A stretch of 64,000 bases of DNA from Mayamaea pseudoterrestris (taxonomy: Eukaryota; Bacillariophyta; Bacillariophyceae; Sellaphorales; Sellaphoraceae). Under the pieces are notes generated by a model. It saw only the letters and a program-made list of their open reading frames with translations, ran no database searches and had not been told where the DNA came from. The stretch spans positions 360,662 to 424,661 of the forward strand of contig BROI01000026.1 of NCBI GenBank assembly GCA_027923505.1, in the 5' to 3' direction. The first letter of the stretch is position 1. Every line of letters begins with the position of its first letter. A program made the position numbers and the translations under genes. Of the stretch, positions 34,379 to 46,094 are shown piece after piece.

Positions 34379-34702
34379 CTAGGACTTTACACCCAAATCC
34401 TTGCGTATTTCTTTCAAAAATGCTTCCATGAAACCAGCAAACCCTCGCGTCGGCGGCACTGGCGGTCCTGATCGCGCTGCAGTACCTACATTATTATTCA
34501 TTGCCGAGGTACTACCAACGGCTTGCATCTTGCTCAGCTCCTCGAACGCCTTGTTGAACGACTCGGTGCCAGTCTTGTGGAACTCTTGTATTTTCGAGTC
34601 GCTGCGAATGGCAAACGTTTGAAAAGTTTTCGAGTTGGACAGACCCTTGATGATGATTTCATTGGCAATGTAGTTTGCCACCCGCTGCACAAATTGATTC
34701 AT
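34379..34702 (-). CDS. Small conserved-looking protein, unknown
   Basis: 107 residues. The N-terminal half (FVQRVANYIANEIIIKGL) is helical and amphipathic. A polar middle follows, and the C-terminus has a Pro-rich turn (SGPPVPPTRG) and a final amphipathic helix (FMEAFLKEIRKDL). I do not recognise it. The codon pattern and the compact helix-linker-helix design make it credible as a gene, and it fills the place between the convergent trpD-like gene (52 bp) and the divergent methyltransferase-like gene. A membrane-associated organellar role is conceivable only. Confidence 0.65.
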   Translation of the reverse strand: MNQFVQRVANYIANEIIIKGLSNSKTFQTFAIRSDSKIQEFHKTGTESFNKAFEELSKMQAVGSTSAMNNNVGTAARSGPPVPPTRGFAGFMEAFLKEIRKDLGVKS

Positions 34703-34948
34703 AATATGACGTTGAATGTATAGTAGCCACAGGACTCTTGCTGCTTTGAAAGAAGTGGAGGTGGAAAAAAGTCGTCAAAAATGGCAGCGAAAAGGACGGC
34801 GATTTTGATAGCGATACGACAGTAGAATATCGTACCGGTACTTGAGCTCGACGAAGCAAACCAAAGGCTGCAACACACCATGGCAGTCAAACGTCCGTTC
34901 CATGCTAAACAAAAGAGCAGCAGCCAGCACTAATAGCGACGCAACAGC

Positions 34949-35983
34949 ATGGAATGGAGAATATACAATCCATCTCTATTTCCTGTCACGATTCAGCCAG
35001 GCGACATGGCGTACTTTCGTCCAGCGTCGGCGGAGCCTGGCGTTCGCGGAAAGTGTTTACCAGTGAATAATGACGACGAAAGCCATGCCACGAACTCAGA
35101 GTATGTGACACTTGAAGTAGAAACGACGGCGACTTCAAATAGTAATGCCGCAACGAAGAAACGAGTCAAACGGAAGCGACTGCTGCCAGTCTACCAATCG
35201 CCCACGTTGCAGTCAAGCAACAGCAACAACAACAATAAAACGTTGATTCTAGTCACGCCGCAAACGATGCACTATCGACACTTGGCAGCGTCGCAAACAT
35301 ATGCGAGCGACGGCGTCCTTGAGATTGGCTGCTCCACCGGCATGACTTCCCAAATAATATGGAGAATGCGGCCGGTATCGTGGGTTGGTTTCGACACGGG
35401 GTTGGAAATGGTGCAGACGACGCGACAAAAGTTACAGCAGCAGCATTCATCAACAACAACAAGTAGCAATAAAAATTACACTTGCATTCAGATTGACGCG
35501 TTGAAAGAATCTAGTCGCGCCAAGCGAGAAGCAACGCGCCACGGACCAGTCTCGCTCGTCTTAATGGACATTGGAGGCAACCGCGACTTAAGGAGCGTCA
35601 TTGACATGCTGCAGTGGGTCTTGGCGAGTTTGAATCCCGACAAATCACTGCGCATGGTCATTATCAAGAGTGAAGAATTGACGGATGCACTTTGCGGCGA
35701 GGCGAACGATGATGGAGTCGTGCCGCATGGAGCGGACTGGTTTATCCAGCAGTTGCAGGAATCAGTTCAAACGTTGCAACGAAAACGCGAATTGCTTCCA
35801 TCCCATCCGCTCCAAGCGCCCATGCGACAAAGTCCACTGGATGCTTCCGTCATGATTTGTCGCTACCACAATTACCACGCTTCGGGCTGTTTTAAGGGTG
35901 TTGATTGTCCCCATGATCATGCGCACTGCCACTGGTGCGGCGCGCCGGGACATGTGGCGACGACTTGTCCACAGCTAGTGTAG
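34949..35983 (+). CDS. Class I methyltransferase-like protein with CCCH and CCHC zinc fingers
   Basis: 344 residues, single exon. After a small N-terminal domain and a basic linker (KKRVKRKRLLP, about residue 69-80), a Rossmann-type region begins with VLEIGCSTGMTSQII, a good match to AdoMet motif I, continuing with VGFDTGLEMV and VLMDIGGNRD. The last ~45 residues hold two metal-binding motifs: a C-x9-C-x5-C-x3-H finger (CRYHNYHASGC...CPHDH) and a canonical C-x2-C-x4-H-x4-C knuckle (CHWCGAPGHVATTC). Such fingers bind RNA, so an RNA methyltransferase is the natural guess. Substrate and family are unknown to me. It is divergent from the small 107-residue gene (247 bp) and convergent with the bZIP gene. 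Confidence 0.8.
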   Translation: MEWRIYNPSLFPVTIQPGDMAYFRPASAEPGVRGKCLPVNNDDESHATNSEYVTLEVETTATSNSNAATKKRVKRKRLLPVYQSPTLQSSNSNNNNKTLILVTPQTMHYRHLAASQTYASDGVLEIGCSTGMTSQIIWRMRPVSWVGFDTGLEMVQTTRQKLQQQHSSTTTSSNKNYTCIQIDALKESSRAKREATRHGPVSLVLMDIGGNRDLRSVIDMLQWVLASLNPDKSLRMVIIKSEELTDALCGEANDDGVVPHGADWFIQQLQESVQTLQRKRELLPSHPLQAPMRQSPLDASVMICRYHNYHASGCFKGVDCPHDHAHCHWCGAPGHVATTCPQLV

Positions 35984-36158
35984 GTTGAATAGTCATCTAG
36001 GAGCTAGTAAAAGCTGACGTTCTAGTGCAATTTTGTAATCTATATGTATGAAACCATGACAAATAATTGAAAAGACGCTTCCACTTCATTCCGTGCGTTG
36101 ACATTTTCACATTCAGCAAGCAAAAAATCTCAACCCATGCAACAGTCTGCAAGCTGGC

Positions 36159-37065
36159 CTAACCAATAGTGGTAGCTGGTGCAAGCTGCTCCAACGACAC
36201 CGAGCTACTGCCCGAGGACTGTTCCGTCAAGCCGTCTCCAAACGATTCCTCCAAAGTAGTCCACGACACCGACTGAAAGGTTGCGGCATTGGCGACAAAC
36301 TGAATATAGACCAAACCCCTCATGAGCGAATGAATTTGTTCGTCAACAACCAAAAGCTCCACAGTCACCAATGCTCCATCATTGCCGTCCAATGCCACAC
36401 CGTTTGCCAAACCAATCACATTGTAGGAAAACTTGGCGAGGCTCGACGGACCATGTTCGTCGACAATGCGCTTGGCAATGTCGTCGTCAAACTTGCGCAT
36501 TCGAAGCGTCTCCTTCAAACCTTCATTTTCGCGCAACGACTTGCTGTCAGTACTATCCTCTTGCGTATTCTTTGGGTGCTGCGAGTCGTCAACTTTTCCA
36601 TTTGACGCAACGTCATTGTCGGCAGGGCGTGTACTGTGTTCACTGTCATCCACGAGCGGAACCGACGGCGATGAGGATCCATCCATTGCTGTGTTCGTCA
36701 TTGCCAATGACCGAATCCGTTTCTCACGCGTCTGAAACAAGTCAATGACAATGTCGCGTCGCTTACGTTCCAGCTCGCGCCGCTGCAGCAACTCTTCTAG
36801 TTGTCGCTCCTTTTCGACGAGTTCATCGTAGCGATGCTTCTTGCGGACGCGGGTGGCTCGCGCATGCTCGCGGTTGCGCGTGCGCGTCAGCTCGTGTCGC
36901 TCCTCCTCGTTGAGTTCGTCGCGCTTGCGACCCCGCTGGGGGTGCGACAAGAGAGCAGATGCTACCTTGTCCTTGTGAACTGCGGAAGGAGATGTAGTGT
37001 TCGTGGTGGGTGGCGTGGAGGGAGCCGCTCGTGAAACTTGCTGCGTATTCAAAGCCTGCACTGTA

Positions 37066-37096
<31 letters not shown>

Positions 37097-37673
37097 GCTG
37101 CATGGCAAGCAAGGTCGGCGATGGCTGATGAAAACCGTTCCCCATGTTGCGAGAGAATGAAAAATTTGGATTGCCTTGCAGATGAAGCAAATTTGTAAAG
37201 GACGCCAAGCTTGGCGATGTCAAGAGGCTTTGAGGAATTCCAGCTTGCGTCTGAAAACCAAGCGAAGCCAACGAGTTCATGGAAATGCCTCGAAAGTCGT
37301 TTCCCATGAAAATCTCAGACCGTTCGCTTCCATTAGAGTTTCCCTTGGGCGGCTTGCTCGAATCGCTGCTGTCTCCGGATCGAAACCCAAGCAAGGCTGT
37401 AGCCAGTAGCTCTTCCGAGCCTGCAGAAAGTTGCGGCTGATCAACGTTCGTGCTCATTGTCGACTTGTGTGAGAGTGCGAATGGATGATGTAACGAATCG
37501 ATAAGCATCGTCGACAAATCGTGTTCCGAAACGAACCCATTTTTACTTAACGAACCGAACCCACATTTGGCGCGTCGATGTCGCAGCCAATGACGTCGTC
37601 GATGATGACGCGCTTGTGGATGCGAAGAGTCAGAAGCGCACAGATTGTGAGTAACGGTACGATCGTACATCAC
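36159..37673 (-). CDS. bZIP transcription factor
   Basis: Up to 504 residues. The basic region NREHARATRVRKK (about residues 265-278) has the N-x7-R signature; the first zipper leucine follows at the right distance and one more heptad is leucine, after which the zipper becomes charged, so the dimerisation helix is short. Upstream is a glutamine tract of about 12 residues encoded by CAG/CAA-type triplets (complement at 37063-37100). Downstream, an acidic linker leads to a folded C-terminal domain of about 100 residues that I do not recognise. An in-frame ATG at 37457 (residue 73) gives a more typical acidic N-terminus and may be the true start. It is one of only two neighbouring genes on the same strand. 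Confidence 0.85.
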
Positions 37674-37916
37674 AGGATCCGGTTTGGTTTGCTTGCGGTA
37701 CTATGTTTGATCTCTTGCTAGTAGTTAGATGACTATAGCAATCTTTAAGAGCAACAGAAAGCGAGCCATCTCAAAGACAGTTTTGTCCATGAAAATCATA
37801 AATTGCATTTAAGTGATGCGTTCAAAGTTCACAAGCAAGCCGTGCAAGTATCAGAACAATTCACATCTGTTCAAAGGGCTGCTCGTTTCAAGTGTTCTAC
37901 AGTGCATACATGCCTG

Positions 37917-39131
37917 TTACGTCAGAAATACACTCCAACCTGTATTGCCATCGACCCAATCGTCGTCTTGTAGCGATGTAAGCCAATCGGGCGTTTCCGA
38001 TGGTGCATGTATATCTTTGTCAGGGTCTACACAACACCAGACAGAGTTTGTGAGCAAGTTCGAGTGCCACGTTTTTGCATCATGACCTTCCATGCGCATG
38101 TTTGGATCAGGATGCAGCATGGGCTCGATCAATCGCTGCCACGCCAGAGGCAAGGCAGAATCCGCAAACAGTAGCTGCCGTCGCCGGCTTTTCGCCAGAT
38201 TGCCCTTGGCTCCATTCGTCGTGGCGTAGTCGGTGACTTTCTCGACGACCAAAGCTTCACTCGCGGCATGAAAGGGTGACGCGCCTTGGGCGAGGCAGTA
38301 TAGAATGCAGCCAAACGACCAAACGTCAGTGGCTTTTGTCAAGGTGTGGGCCGGCGCCCCTCTTATAGTTTCTGGACTAGCATATTCGCAAGTTCCTCGC
38401 ATAACGACTTGCTGCCCTTCATGACTTGAGGTTGTTTCGTCGCTGCAATGGTCGACTTGTAAAGTACTTGTTGGAGTTGATGTCGTCGCCATGTCAATGG
38501 CACATCCAAAGTCGCATAGTTTCACATGCCCTCGATCCGTCAGTAGAACGTTGGACGGCGACAAGTCGGCGTGAATAATGTTGCGCGAGTGAATCTCCTG
38601 CAGCGCCAATAGAATCTCGCGTCCATAGGTTGCCGCCATTGCGAGCCAGTCTTGGCGCGAACGATGCGATTGAATCAGTTGCAAGAGTGTTCCACCAGTC
38701 AAGCATTCCATGACCAAGTACAAGCACTCTTGGTCGTGAAAGGATGCCCACAAGTCGACAATATGATTCAAGCCTTTCATTTTTAGCAGTATCACTTGCT
38801 CCTGCACGACTTGCTCCTGTAGAAATGGTTGCTTGCAAAGTGATGCCTTGTCAAACACTTTCATGGCAACCTTGCGATTCGTCGCCTTGTGCTTGCAGTA
38901 GATGACGCGTCCAAAGGATCCCTGGCCAATGACTGGGCCGACGAGAAAGTCGCTAGTGGAGAGCGACATGCTTTCATGAAACAAGCAGCAGTAATACGCG
39001 ATGGCTGGTGCATGCATCAAGTAGTGAAGGAATTGCTCGTCATGGCCGAACGTCGAAAGGTGATGTGCGCGTCGGAGCGGTTTCCGTTTAAAACCGATGC
39101 GACAAGAGATGGTTTTTACTCCGTTCACCAT
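37917..39131 (-). CDS. Serine/threonine protein kinase with altered catalytic loop
   Basis: The frame spans 404 codons; the kinase domain begins almost at the internal ATG at 38969, giving a 350-residue protein that is nearly all catalytic domain. The glycine loop GQGSFGRV, the VAMK lysine, the DFG motif (CDFGCAID) and the APE-like box (YASPETIRG) are present. The catalytic loop reads IHADLSPSNVLL: the aspartate and the asparagine are kept, but the usual HRD arginine is Ala and the K of DLKPEN is Ser. The overall layout resembles PDK1/AGC-like or other single-domain kinases; I cannot place it in a family. The acidic substitution pattern suggests unusual regulation or reduced activity. Confidence 0.85.
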   Translation of the reverse strand: MVNGVKTISCRIGFKRKPLRRAHHLSTFGHDEQFLHYLMHAPAIAYYCCLFHESMSLSTSDFLVGPVIGQGSFGRVIYCKHKATNRKVAMKVFDKASLCKQPFLQEQVVQEQVILLKMKGLNHIVDLWASFHDQECLYLVMECLTGGTLLQLIQSHRSRQDWLAMAATYGREILLALQEIHSRNIIHADLSPSNVLLTDRGHVKLCDFGCAIDMATTSTPTSTLQVDHCSDETTSSHEGQQVVMRGTCEYASPETIRGAPAHTLTKATDVWSFGCILYCLAQGASPFHAASEALVVEKVTDYATTNGAKGNLAKSRRRQLLFADSALPLAWQRLIEPMLHPDPNMRMEGHDAKTWHSNLLTNSVWCCVDPDKDIHAPSETPDWLTSLQDDDWVDGNTGWSVFLT

Positions 39132-39331
39132 TGCGAGTCATCTCACCATGGACGCAGCATTCATCCAAGTTTCTTGCTGTCGTGCTCCCTTAGTGCTGTA
39201 GTCACTCAAGCTAATCTCACTTAAATAGAGAACTTAATTAGCCATTCACTCGTCCATGGTTTCAGGCGCGTCTCTTTTAATCCCGACGAGCCACCAATAT
39301 ACTCGCGCATTCCTCCTCCATCAAGTCTATC

Positions 39332-42300
39332 ATGAGTCGATCATCATTCAAAGCTTCCAACTCGTCCAATTCGCTGGAGGCGCGCACTTTACAACTGTCA
39401 GCGTTGGAAGCTCGACGACAAAGTAAGCGGCAGCGAGTCCAGGAGCTCTTTGACCAAATTAATATACTCAAGCGTGAGATGAATGACACAAACGAGGAAC
39501 TTGGAGATTTGGATCAAGAGATTGAACTATTAGAGTCGCAGATTGAAGAACAAGCCAATGGTTTGCAAATAATCAAGCAAGAGCCGCTCGTCAAGCAAGA
39601 AGCGTTGACGCAGCATGAGCAACGAGAGGACTCGCTCACGTACACGCAAGCGGACGACGTGCTGACGGATCCGTCGACCTTGATGACCATGACGACGAAT
39701 GATCAACATCTCACGGAACCAGTCGACGATGAACTGGAATACTTGCAAAATCTACAGGAGGAGGAGCCAGACTTGACGCAGCATGTACCTTTCGCCGCGG
39801 CCAGGCCATCATCGAGGGCTGGGTCGATTGGACAGCTTCAAATTGTTTCCAACAAGTCAACGCGGCCAGTAGCAGCATTGGCGGCGGCAACGGCGACACT
39901 TATTGGTCTCAGCGATCAAGAGAATAATAGTATGAATACCAAGCTTGCCGCGAAACGAACCATTGGAACACTGGATGCCTTTGTTGTGCGACAGCAGCAG
40001 CAACAAGCAACAAACCTGTCGTCTTCCGACCGTTTACAAAACCGGCAATCAGCAGCATTGCAGCAGCAGCAAAGACAAGTGCAAGCCCCGCCACCAGCAA
40101 ACAGAGCTACCACCACATATCCATGGACGCAAACCATTCATCAGTTACTGCAAAATACCTTTCGCATTCAACAGTTCCGAGAGCACCAGGAGGAAATTAT
40201 AAACGCAACGCTCAGCGGCGAAAATGTCTTTGTCATTATGCGAACGGGCGGCGGAAAGAGTTTGACGTATCAACTACCAGCCTTGTATGAAGGACGCGGC
40301 ATGGGTCATTCAAATAGTCCTCGCAAAGTTACCATTGTCATTTCGCCACTGCTTTCGCTCATTACCGATCAGGAGGAGCAAATGAATGAGTTTGTGCCAA
40401 TCTCGGCCGTTTCCTTCACCAGTGGACTTGCCGGAGGAAACACGGAGCATGCCCGGCGATGGAACTTGGTGAGAGATCCAAAGGCTGGTGTTTGCTTAAT
40501 ATTTGTCACGCCGGAAAAGGTGAGCAAGTCGAACCGACTGCAGAATGAACTTCAAAAACTCTTTGATGCCGGCCGGCTTGGTCGCATTGTTGTCGACGAA
40601 TCACATTGTGCCAGTCAGTGGGGACACGACTTTCGACCCGACTATGCCCAGCTGGGCGTTCTCAAGAGCCACTTCCCGTCAATACCGATCATTGCCGTGA
40701 CGGCAACGGCGTCTGACAAGGTTCGCGACGATGTATGCCGCATACTGCGACTTGGAAGTAACTATCGCTTCTTTCGCTCCACGGCGCACCGACCGAACTT
40801 GCACTACTCGATTCGAGCCAAAAGAGATGGAAAGGAAACGATTGTCACGGACATGGCGGCCTTTATCAAGGAGAAGCATCCACGGCACGCTGGTATCGTC
40901 TATACCTTTTCACGAAAGGACGCTGACAATGTAGCCGATGCCTTGTGCAGCTTTGGCGTCGTTGCTCGATCGTATCACAGTGATGTAACTCCAAAGAATA
41001 AGGATCTCATTCATCGAAGTTGGATGAGAAATGAGACGCAGGTTGTCGTCGCAACGATTGCTTTTGGTTTAGGCATCAACAAACCGGACGTGTACGTTAT
41101 GCTCAGAGCAGTTGACGAATGCTCATCATTCACATCTCACCGACTGACTTTATATATTGCAGGAGGTTTGTTCTGCATCACACCATTTCCAAGACACTGG
41201 ATGGTAAGGCGCACTCGCTCATACGTTTTGGTACATTATTTCTTCTCATTGTTTCGCTCGTTTATTCTTGATAGCCTACTACCAAGAGGCTGGACGCGCT
41301 GGCCGTGACGGACAAGACGCCGATTGTGTGCTATACTATAGTCCCAAGGTAAGCTTGTCTGATATGTGTTTACTTGAAATCGACGATTCACTCGTTTACC
41401 AGTAATGTTGTTTATTTTGCTAGGATGTGGTGAGAATGCTAAAAATGGTACATGGCAGCAGTGGCGAAAATTTGCTTTGGCCGATGATTCGATACGCACA
41501 GGCGGGAGGCAACGAAGAGATTTGCCGAGCAGTCATCTTGGCTCACTTGAACGAACCGATCATGGACGTCGACGAACTTTTCAGACGATTTGATGGTGTA
41601 ATCAATGAACCGCGAGACGTTGGTCTCCACTGTAAAACTGTTACTCAGCTGCTGCAAATTCGCCAGCAGGAAGGAAATGATCTGACGCTCGCACAGCTTG
41701 TCAAAGAGTGGCGGTCTAAATCGACGAACGCCCCGCAATGGTATGTCGCTTTGTCACCTGATTTTCCTCGGCTTGACGGATATAATTACTTCTGCTAACT
41801 CCATTACTGGTATTTTTTGTAGCATAAAGGACAATCCGCCAAACAAAGATGGGCTTTCGGTCGAAGACTGCGAGCGAATTGTTATCTCAATGATCTTGGA
41901 GAACATATTCGCTCCTCACGTTGTATGGGGTGCCTACGAGTAAGATTTTGGCACAAATATAAAGTATTCACGACACTTCTTGTGTACTAACGCTTTTGTT
42001 ATGGCTTCAGCTCTATTGTGTATCTGCGTGTGGGCGACAAAGGGTTCCGTCTCCTTGGATCGCCAAACCCCAAAATTGTGATTCGCTTTCCCAAGAAAGA
42101 AACAAATACAGCCAGCGCTGAAGCTAAAAGCACCACAAAGAAAGCCAGGCAAACTATAACTGACGACGATGGGTGGTTAGCGACGAAATCGAAAGCTACG
42201 AAGCGAAAGGCCGCGGCGGCAAAGGTTGCGAAGAAGGGCAAGAAGCCAGCTACGCGGAAGAAGCAAAAGGCAGCGCCGAAATCAAGAAAACCAAAATCCC

Positions 42301-42470
42301 TTGTCTCAAAGAAGAAAGGCGCAGCTAATTCATCGGAAATAATCGAACTATCATCTGATGACGAGTCCACCAGTCGGCCAAGTGTGAGGGGACAGCCAGT
42401 AGAAGAAGATGCCCTCTGGCACGACGACACCGAATCAGAAGGAAGTGATTCTGAGTTTGAATTTAAATAG
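39332..42470 (+). CDS. RecQ-family DNA helicase
   Basis: Six exons: 39332-41091, 41163-41203, 41275-41348, 41424-41740, 41823-41939 and 42011-42470, giving about 922 residues. Four of the five introns are 71-75 nt. All fit GT-AG and restore the conserved strand-exchange region ([20 protein letters not shown], then RAGRDGQ). The N-terminus (~260 residues) holds a coiled coil and low-complexity Gln-rich sequence. The core has Walker A TGGGKS near residue 305 and the DESH box near 421. A RecQ-C-terminal/winged-helix region follows. The tail is Lys-rich and ends with [10 protein letters not shown], a typical SUMO-interaction motif. It unwinds DNA in repair and recombination. The gene is convergent with the aminopeptidase (26 bp). 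Confidence 0.92.
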
Positions 42471-42496
42471 ACCTATTATCATATAGTTATATAAAT

Positions 42497-45400
42497 TTAC
42501 TTTAGTCCTCTGGACACAATCTCAAAGAGATCGTCACTTAATTTAAGCGAAGTAAGCTTCTCAAGTTCGGTTTTCATCAGCTGCGCTCGCTTCTCGTCGT
42601 ATCTCTTCCACTGGATCAGGTTGGTTGCCAATCGGCTACTAATCTGAGGATTTAGCTTATCGAGCTCAACGAGAATCTCGCCGAGAAACTTGTAACCATC
42701 ACCACTTTCGGCGTGAAAGGCGGCACTATTCATAGCAAAAGCGCCGACTAGAGACCTACATCTGTTCGGATTCTTCAATGTAAAATCGGGGTGCTTCAGC
42801 AACACTCTCACGCGGTGAAGGACGTCATCCAAATCGGCTAGGGCCTGGACTGAAAACCATTTGTTAAGTACGAGAGCATCGCCAGCGGCATCGTCGTAAA
42901 AAATTTTCATGGCGTCGTCTCTTGCCTGTGCTCCTCGACCATCCATCGATGCTAGCGCGTTTAGCCCTGCCATCTTGTCAGTCATGCCTTTGGCCGCTTG
43001 GAAGTGATTCATTGCAAGCGCAGCAGCAGCTTCTTGCTCCTCATCAGTCTCACAAATACAGCAAAGATACTCAAGAAGCACATTGCGAAGGCGCCGCCGT
43101 CCGATTGCCTCGGCGTCAACTTTAAACTCCTCGTTCGAAAGTACATCAGCAGTCATTTGGTCGTATAAAGCCTTTAGCTCCTTTCCGAAGCGCCTCGCAA
43201 TCGCTTTCTTCACTTCGCCCCGCGCCTTATGAAGCCCAATCGGATCAACAACTACCATATCTTCCGCCAAAGTGGACTCAGATGGAAGGATAAGATTGTA
43301 GGCCTGAATCGAGTAATCTGCTGCTGCCTTATCCGTCAATGATCGCCCAAAGGCCTCCATGGCATACTCGAGTGTTTTTGCCGACTGCTTTCCTTCCAAG
43401 GTTTGGAAAATCAGGTTTGTGTACAGTATCTGCCCAGCTTCCCATCGATTGAAACCATCCGTATCACGAGCTGCAAGAAATGCAAGTGCCTTTTCATCGA
43501 CAACACCTGAATCAGGTATAAGTTTCACTGGGGCCGAAAAGTCGCGCAGCAACGAAGGCATAACGTCATTTTTGAGACCGTCAAAAGTAAACGTCTGTGT
43601 CGACTCCTTCAATTCCAACACAGTAGTTGGTACCACTTCCTCTCCTGTTACTTTGTCAATTAGCCCAATGCTAACAGGAATCAGAAGTGGACCCCTGGCA
43701 CTGTTACTTTCCTGCGACAGAGTCAAGGTAAATGTACCATCCTCAAAGCTGTGCGTGTATTTGACAGTTGGGGTTCCGGGCGTGCTATACCAACGAGCAA
43801 ACTGACTTAAATCCTTGCCGTTTGCGTCCGCCATAGCAGCCAGAAAATCGTCACATGTCACAGCCGATCCATCGTGGCGTTCAAAGTACAGTTCCATGCC
43901 CTTGTTAAATCCTGCCGGTGTAAGGAGCGTCTGGTACATGCGAATTACTTCCGCACCTTTCGTGTAGACTGTAGCTGTGTAAAAGTTGTCCATAGAAATG
44001 TAGCTTTCGGGACGAATCGGGTGCGACATTGGACCGGCATCCTCGGCAAATTGACGTGCCCGCAAGCCGCGTACATTTTCAATGCGGTTGACAGCCTTGG
44101 AATTCATGTCGCCCGAAAATTCCTGGTCGCGAAAGACGGTGAGGCCTTCCTTGAGCGTCAACTCGAACCACGACTTGCACGTCACACGATTTCCCGTCCA
44201 GTTGTGGAAGTATTCATGGCCAATAACTGACGAGCGAGGAGAGGATAAGGGTATCAAGTGAGTGACTGATCGAGGGATGGCGCGAACGAATGGGCTTTGC
44301 CGATATTCTAAAGCGAGACTATGACGTACCTCCTTCGACTCGTTCAAAGTCTGTATCAGTCGCTGTCTTTTCATCAGCCAAAACATATGCCGTGTTAAAG
44401 ACGTTTAATCCCTTGTTCTCCATCGCTGAATTGGACGAGAGATAAAGCGAAACCAAGTAAGCAAACGACCGACCGTGCAATATCACTGCAACTCCTAGGG
44501 AGCATCTATCGCGACGATCCTTACGTACCTCCCATGTTGAAACTATCCACCGCCACGATATTGTAGAGATCCAAGTCATACTCTAACCCAAACCGATCTT
44601 CGTCCCACTTCATGCTACGCTTGAGTGAATCCATGGCGTAGTGAAGCTTGCCAACGTTATTGGCTTCGCTAAAGAGCTGCAAATCAACCTTGCGTCCCGA
44701 CATTGTAGTAAACGTGTCGGAGATGCTGCCGAGTTTACCAGCCACGGCGGCGAATAGATAGCTGAAGCAACAACAAGAAAAACAACATTTAGTATGCGTT
44801 GTGAGTTACGGGGTTGAAAAGGGTCAAATCGATAGCATCGCTTCTCATATGCAGCAGCATCCATTCATTCTTCTCTCAAATGATCATCATTCTTGACACT
44901 CACCTTGGTTTCGGAAAGGGATCACTCCATACCGCAAAATGCCGACCCTTCTCTTCCATAACACCTTGCTCAAGCAAATTTCCGTTCGATAACAAGACTG
45001 GATAGGCGTCTGCATCCGCTTCCAGTCTCACTCGTTCAAAAACTGCCATGACATCGGGTCGATCCAAGTAGTAGGTGATGCGTCGAAAGCCTTGGGCCTC
45101 GCACTGGGTGCAGTACATTGGCTCGCTGTAGTACAAGCCGGAGAGTTTGGTGTTTTCCTCGGGAATCAGCTCGGACACCATGTCAATGACAAAGTGGTCG
45201 TTGTTGCTGCTGCTAAATAGTGACGAGCGAGGCGTCAGCAAAGTCAGTTTGCCTGGAGTCAGCTTGTAGTCCACGTCTTCGACAAGCTGCTTGCCATTCA
45301 AGTGAATCTGCAACAGCTTGACACTTGTTTCATCGCCATCTAAAACGAGTGGCTCCTCCATCGCGTCATTTTCATATACAGGATTCTGTTTGAAGGAAAG

Positions 45401-45883
45401 CTTGGTAGTGACAGTCGTCTTGCCTTGTCGAATGTCAAAGTCAAGGTTCACCGTCGAGACTGTATATGGCACTGGCTTGTAATCCTTGCGAAAGATTTCC
45501 GTCGGCTGCTGCTTGGTGGCTTCCGCTGCTTCCGCCGTTGCCGAAGAGGAAAGAGCCGTCGTGCTCAGTTGCGACATGGTTCCTCCTCCTCCCCTGTAGC
45601 GACAAACGTTTGATTGCTTGGCTTGCGATAGCTGATGCTTCCAGGAACAAGTCGACGACGACGATGAAACGGATGAGGCTGCTGCTGCTGCGACGCTCCC
45701 AAAGGATCTTTGACGACGACTGCTACTACTTGCAGTTGTCTTGCTAATACCAAAGGCTGCACTCTTGGACTGCTCCGCTGCTACCAATAGCAACGTCAAG
45801 GCTCCCTTGCAAAAGTTCATGGTGCAACTGAATGGATCGAGCGCCATCGACGAGCCAAGATCTTGGCGCGGCGCGTGACTCAT
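42497..45883 (-). CDS. M1 zinc aminopeptidase (PepN type), probably plastid-targeted
   Basis: Four exons: 45883-44904, 44761-44529, 44425-44330 and 44226-42497, about 1,012 residues. Splice sites are GT-AG and reconnect the family motifs across introns. The exopeptidase motif GAMENKG is at about 404-410, and the zinc site HEYFH is at 440-444 with the third ligand Glu at 463 (HExxHx18E). A PepN-like C-terminal helical domain ends the protein. It removes N-terminal residues from peptides. The leader has several possible starts; from the ATG at 45820 a hydrophobic signal ([10 protein letters not shown]) is followed by KSAAFG, a plausible plastid cleavage motif. Length and motif spacing match bacterial PepN, consistent with an organellar origin. 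Confidence 0.93.
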
Positions 45884-46094
45884 TCATGACTGACTGACGT
45901 TGCAGTCACGAGCTGGTGCGAAAGATCCATCGAGTACCGCTAAGACTCTATTCCTTCCACGTGTGGCTGACGCAAAACCATGGCGCGGCGCAGCTGTCGA
46001 ATGCCTTCCGTCATCCTCCTTGTTCTGCTGCATTACACTTCATTCGTAGTATTGCTTCGAGTTTAGACAAACAACTCGTAGGCATTTAGTCAAG
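45884..46094. promoter_or_regulatory. 211-bp divergent promoter with a CACGTG G-box
   Basis: The only region between two divergent starts (aminopeptidase and the plastid-targeted unknown). CACGTG lies at 45958-45963. This hexamer is a classical bHLH/bZIP site; whether it is used here is not shown by the sequence. Confidence 0.45.

Noticed and set aside
38970-39131. 54-codon N-terminal extension of the kinase
   Set aside because: The kinase domain starts directly after the internal ATG at 38969, and the extension has no targeting or domain features; I treat it as probable 5' UTR.
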